A DNA stretch of 64,000 bases from Nomia melanderi (taxonomy: Eukaryota; Arthropoda; Insecta; Hymenoptera; Halictidae): the NCBI RefSeq assembly GCF_051020985.1, contig NC_135003.1, positions 8,177,501-8,241,500 of the forward strand. Reading direction: 5' to 3'. This document shows, piece by piece, positions 61,112-64,000 of this stretch. The notes under the pieces are model-generated. The model was given only the letters and a program-made list of their open reading frames with translations. It was not told the origin of the DNA and searched no databases. A program made the translations under genes and the position numbers. Each line of letters begins with the position of its first letter. Position 1 is the first letter of the stretch.

Positions 61112-64000
61112 ATGCTCATCACACCACCTAAACAGAATAGTTGTTTAAGAAATTCAACTAACGAAAATGCTGAAGCTGCTGATTATAAGCCTGGAAAACG
61201 AAAACATTCTATTAAAGACACAGATCATACAATATCAAAGAGAGTATGCAAAGATTTAAAATTGCCTAATGGCTTACAAGATGAGTACAGACAAGATCTG
61301 ATTGATAAATTGCCTAATCCTTGTCAGACCAATGAATATAGAAGTAATCTTCCTCATACTTTGATTAGATTTATGTATCAGTTAGAATTATCAATGTTTT
61401 GTTTAGTTAGAAAGTATATGTATAAACATAAATACTCTTCATTGTCATTAACATTTCGGATTTCCAAAATTGGTAAATTCAATAATATTATTTTTTGTTA
61501 TAAACAGAAGTCTATTTATGTACAAATTGAAAGTGTAGATAAATATTACACAGATAGTGCTATTGGTTATGGTAGATTATTTGCTAATGGAAAACAAAGT
61601 TTAATTAATGATCATTTTGATAATTTTGTTAAATATGTAATTTTTAAACCATGTGATGTATCAAATACTATTGAATATCTTGTTTTCTTTACCAATTCAG
61701 ATTTAGACCTCACAGAAGAAAAAAAATTAAAACGAAGACGATTTAAAAATTTTTATCCTTTTGAATTTTATAATATAAATATGGAAAAATCTGATATTTT
61801 AAAAACCTTTTTATTCACAAATAATAATGTACCAGGACGTGATTTTTATCAGTTTTCCCTAGATAAAAGAACAAAAGAAGAACTTTTAAATCGATTAAAA
61901 TTTTCACCTACTATACAGGATGAAATAGAAAAAAGAAATTTTTCTCAGGAATTTATAAAAGAAATAAAAGAAGCTTTTTTAGATAAGTTAGTATTTGCAG
62001 TTAATCAACCTAATAGAGAAGAACTGAACAGTATTGTTAAAAGTGAAATAGCAAAAAATAGTAAGGTCCAAGACAATTATATTGCATTAAAAGAACAGAT
62101 ATTATGTAGCTTAACAGTTCTGGAAAGGGATAAAAGATATAATAGTTACATATCTGGGATGATATATGAATTTAATTTATTAATATCCTTCTTACATTCC
62201 ATGTTCCTGCATAAATATATGTTTTCTTTAAATTTTGAGGGGAAACGACATGATGTATCTAATGACATTACTGTAAATTATAAAAATAAAATTACTTATA
62301 TAAAGGTTTATACAATGACTAACAGTATTGATTATGATCAGTTATTTCCTTACAAACAACAGGAGAAAAAAAATATGTTTTCTGTCAATAAGCATTTTAC
62401 TCTTTTTACTGAAGAATTAAAAGGAGAAGTAAGGTATTTTATTATTTATACAAATGCAAACCTAGATATTACAGAAGAAAACAGATTAAAGAAAGTAAAA
62501 TCAAAACATTTTTATCCTTTAAAATTTAATAGTATCCATGTTCAAAAGAAGAAATATAAAATTTTAAGAGATTGTTCGTTTTTAGATACAAATGGTTTTT
62601 ATCAATTTGATCAGGAAGAAACTACAAGAGAAGAGCTTATGAAGCTACTAAAGCTTCCTCCCTCTTTGCAAAAAGAAAAAGAGGAAGGCAGATTTTCTGA
62701 CGAAAATGAAAAAGAAATGAAAGAGAAATTTTTACACAAATTGATATTTGCTGTTAAGCAACCTAACAAGGAAAAATTAGGTACCATTATTAAAAATGAA
62801 ATAGAAACTGATATTGAATCTAATAAAGTGCCGTACAACTACGATGATTTACGTGAAATAGCGTTACGCTGGTTAGAGTCTCGTGAATATGGCCATATTA
62901 CAAAGGAAATCATGGAAAAGCTTTTGCAAGATATTAAACAAAATAGATTCAGTTATAGGAAAGTTCAGACTGCAGATTTTGAAACAGTTAAATTTGCTAA
63001 ATGTGTGGTTGGAAGTGAGGAAACGCCAGCATTTTATCAGTTCTGTGATTTTTTAATCAAAGGGGATGGAAAAAAATGTCTTCAAGTTATGCAGAAAAAA
63101 GAAGTAACGCTAACTAGTATGTCTAGTATTTTAACTGGAGTAAAAGCCAATGCTCCTAAACCATTCAAAGACTTGTATGATCTATGGTTTGACGAGCAAG
63201 GAAATGAAACTCAATATTTAAAAACTCTGAAAAAAGAAAAATTGAAACTCATTAATATGTCTAGTATTTTGAATGGAGCAGGAGTTAATGCCTCCAAAGC
63301 TTTTAAAAACTTGTATGATCTGTTGTTTGATGAACAAGGGAATAAAACTAAATATCTACAAACTTTAGAAAAAGAAAGAGTAAATTTAGCTAATGTGTCA
63401 AACATTTTAAGTGCAGCAGGAGCTAATGCTGTAAAAGCTTTCATAGATTTGTATGATACATGGTTTGATGCAAATGGAAATAAAACCCTATACTTAAAAA
63501 CTCTGGAACAAAAAGAGATAAATTTGTCTAATATATCCAGCATTTTAGGTGGAGCAGGAACTAATGCTGCAAAAATCTTTAAAGAGATGTATGATCTATG
63601 GTTTGATGATAAAGGAGATGAAACGCAGTACTTAGAAACCCTAAAAAAACATGGAATAAAACTATCTAATATATCCAGTATTTTAGGTGGGACAGGAACC
63701 AACGCTCCAAAAACTTTTACAAACTTGTATAATCTGTGGTTTGATAGAAAAGGAAATAAAACCGTGTATTTAGAAGCTCTAGAAAAAGAAGGAGTTGGTG
63801 TAGCAAATATAACCAGTATTTTAAATAAAGCTCGAGTTAATACTCCAAAAGCTTTTAAGGATCTATATAGTCTATGGTTTGATGAAACAGGAAATAAAAC
63901 TGTATATTTAAAAACTTTAGAAAAAGAAGGAATAAATATAGTTAACGTGTCTAGTATGCTAACTGGATCTGGAGTTAATGCTCCAAAAGCTTTTAAAGAC
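61112..64000 (+). CDS. Large protein with duplicated nuclease-like modules and 46-residue tandem repeats, 3' truncated by window
   Basis: 963 codons are open from ATG 61112 (A at -3; in-frame TAG at 61097) to the last base of the window, with no intron. Residues 1-55 are polar with a bipartite basic signal (KRKHSIKDTDHTISKR). Residues about 85-345 and 350-630 are two copies of one module: each has YQLELSMF/YEFNLLIS, then FNNIIFCY/SNDITVNY, then SIYVQIES/TYIKVY, FFTNSDLDLTEE/IIYTNANLDITEE, a FYQF box, then KLVFAVNQPNREEL/KLIFAVKQPNKEKL. Order and spacing of the first three blocks resemble a PD-(D/E)XK nuclease fold, with catalytic positions lost. A third FYQF (641-644) precedes 46-residue repeats from residue 667 to the edge. 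I do not recognise the family by name. Arthropod and endosymbiont proteins with tandem PD-(D/E)XK-like modules (as in the CifB group) are possible relatives; this is inference. Confidence 0.85.
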   Translation, partial: MLITPPKQNSCLRNSTNENAEAADYKPGKRKHSIKDTDHTISKRVCKDLKLPNGLQDEYRQDLIDKLPNPCQTNEYRSNLPHTLIRFMYQLELSMFCLVRKYMYKHKYSSLSLTFRISKIGKFNNIIFCYKQKSIYVQIESVDKYYTDSAIGYGRLFANGKQSLINDHFDNFVKYVIFKPCDVSNTIEYLVFFTNSDLDLTEEKKLKRRRFKNFYPFEFYNINMEKSDILKTFLFTNNNVPGRDFYQFSLDKRTKEELLNRLKFSPTIQDEIEKRNFSQEFIKEIKEAFLDKLVFAVNQPNREELNSIVKSEIAKNSKVQDNYIALKEQILCSLTVLERDKRYNSYISGMIYEFNLLISFLHSMFLHKYMFSLNFEGKRHDVSNDITVNYKNKITYIKVYTMTNSIDYDQLFPYKQQEKKNMFSVNKHFTLFTEELKGEVRYFIIYTNANLDITEENRLKKVKSKHFYPLKFNSIHVQKKKYKILRDCSFLDTNGFYQFDQEETTREELMKLLKLPPSLQKEKEEGRFSDENEKEMKEKFLHKLIFAVKQPNKEKLGTIIKNEIETDIESNKVPYNYDDLREIALRWLESREYGHITKEIMEKLLQDIKQNRFSYRKVQTADFETVKFAKCVVGSEETPAFYQFCDFLIKGDGKKCLQVMQKKEVTLTSMSSILTGVKANAPKPFKDLYDLWFDEQGNETQYLKTLKKEKLKLINMSSILNGAGVNASKAFKNLYDLLFDEQGNKTKYLQTLEKERVNLANVSNILSAAGANAVKAFIDLYDTWFDANGNKTLYLKTLEQKEINLSNISSILGGAGTNAAKIFKEMYDLWFDDKGDETQYLETLKKHGIKLSNISSILGGTGTNAPKTFTNLYNLWFDRKGNKTVYLEALEKEGVGVANITSILNKARVNTPKAFKDLYSLWFDETGNKTVYLKTLEKEGINIVNVSSMLTGSGVNAPKAFKD
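61247..62160 (+). other. Module 1 of the repeat protein: nuclease-like fold, key residues missing
   Basis: Residues about 46-349. The expected acidic, Asp and (E/Q)xK positions of a PD-(D/E)XK core align to Q90, N125 and Q138-I-E140. Only the Gln of the last motif is kept; the Asp is Asn and the Lys is Glu. The second half carries FYQF (245-248) and a Lys/Glu-rich helical part with VFAVNQPNREEL. Confidence 0.45.
62159..63001 (+). other. Module 2 of the repeat protein: nuclease-like fold, partly degenerate
   Basis: Residues about 350-630. It keeps E353 (YEFNLL) and D385 (NDITV), but the (E/Q)xK motif is K398-V-Y400, so the catalytic Lys is missing. The rest parallels module 1 (LDITEENRLK, FYQF 496-499, IFAVKQPNKEKL) and ends with ALRWLESREYGHITKEIM. 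Confidence 0.45.
63110..64000 (+). repeat. Array of 138-bp (46-residue) in-frame tandem repeats
   Basis: Copies start at 63110, 63248, 63386, 63524, 63662, 63800 and 63938 (the last cut after 21 residues by the window edge). All are exactly 46 codons with no indel. Constant positions are S-I-L (6-8), N14, K17, F19, Y23, F27-D28, G31, T34, Y36-L37 and L40. Positions 9-13 and 16 vary most: TG-VKA-P, NG-AGV-S, SA-AGA-V, GG-AGT-A, GG-TGT-P, NK-ARV-P, TG-SGV-P. Predicted layout is helix, short variable loop, longer helix, then a further helix. Confidence 0.93.

Noticed and set aside
62611..62838. 75-codon minus-strand open frame, Ser/Phe-rich
   Set aside because: Antisense shadow of the Lys/Glu-rich part of the repeat-protein gene.
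63211..63702. 163-codon minus-strand open frame
   Set aside because: It is the antisense of the tandem repeats; its own repeats simply mirror the 138-bp units.
1..64000. tRNA, rRNA and CRISPR features
   Set aside because: I saw no tRNA B-box with matching acceptor stem, no rRNA motif and no spaced identical repeats of CRISPR type.

Overview
The window is a piece of an insect nuclear genome, most likely a hymenopteran such as a bee. It is AT-rich. Its genes are split by short to very long GT-AG introns, and the introns carry decayed Tc1-like transposon pieces and microsatellites. The insect call rests on the two conserved genes. The hymenopteran call is an inference from composition and gene style.

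About 4.4-56.9 kb, minus strand: the 5' two thirds of a tomosyn (syntaxin-binding protein 5) gene. I could place 14 coding exons whose splice phases all match, giving 925 residues from the start codon. They encode the N-terminal WD40/LLGL beta-propeller region and the variable linker after it. The C-terminal R-SNARE part must lie beyond the left edge. Intron 1 is about 23 kb and holds most of the transposon debris. Stretches 1-4377 and between the exons have no other gene that I can support.

About 57-58.4 kb: head-to-head intergenic region between tomosyn (leftward) and the next gene (rightward).

58.4-60.4 kb, plus strand: a complete six-exon gene for Golgin-45 (BLZF1), a 437-residue Golgi coiled-coil protein.

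60.8-64.0 kb, plus strand: the most unusual item. An uninterrupted frame of 963 codons starts at 61112 and is still open at the right edge. It encodes a putative nuclear localisation signal, then a duplicated module of about 260 residues that resembles the PD-(D/E)XK nuclease fold but lacks key catalytic residues, then an array of 46-residue repeats (138 bp each, six full copies and the start of a seventh when the window ends). The repeats have constant helix-like parts and a short hypervariable stretch, an arrangement like TALE-type repeat proteins. I do not recognise the family with certainty. A short upstream exon may add an N-terminus.

Tomosyn (exocytosis control) and Golgin-45 (Golgi structure) both act in membrane traffic, but nothing here shows that they work together; the repeat gene looks unrelated to both.
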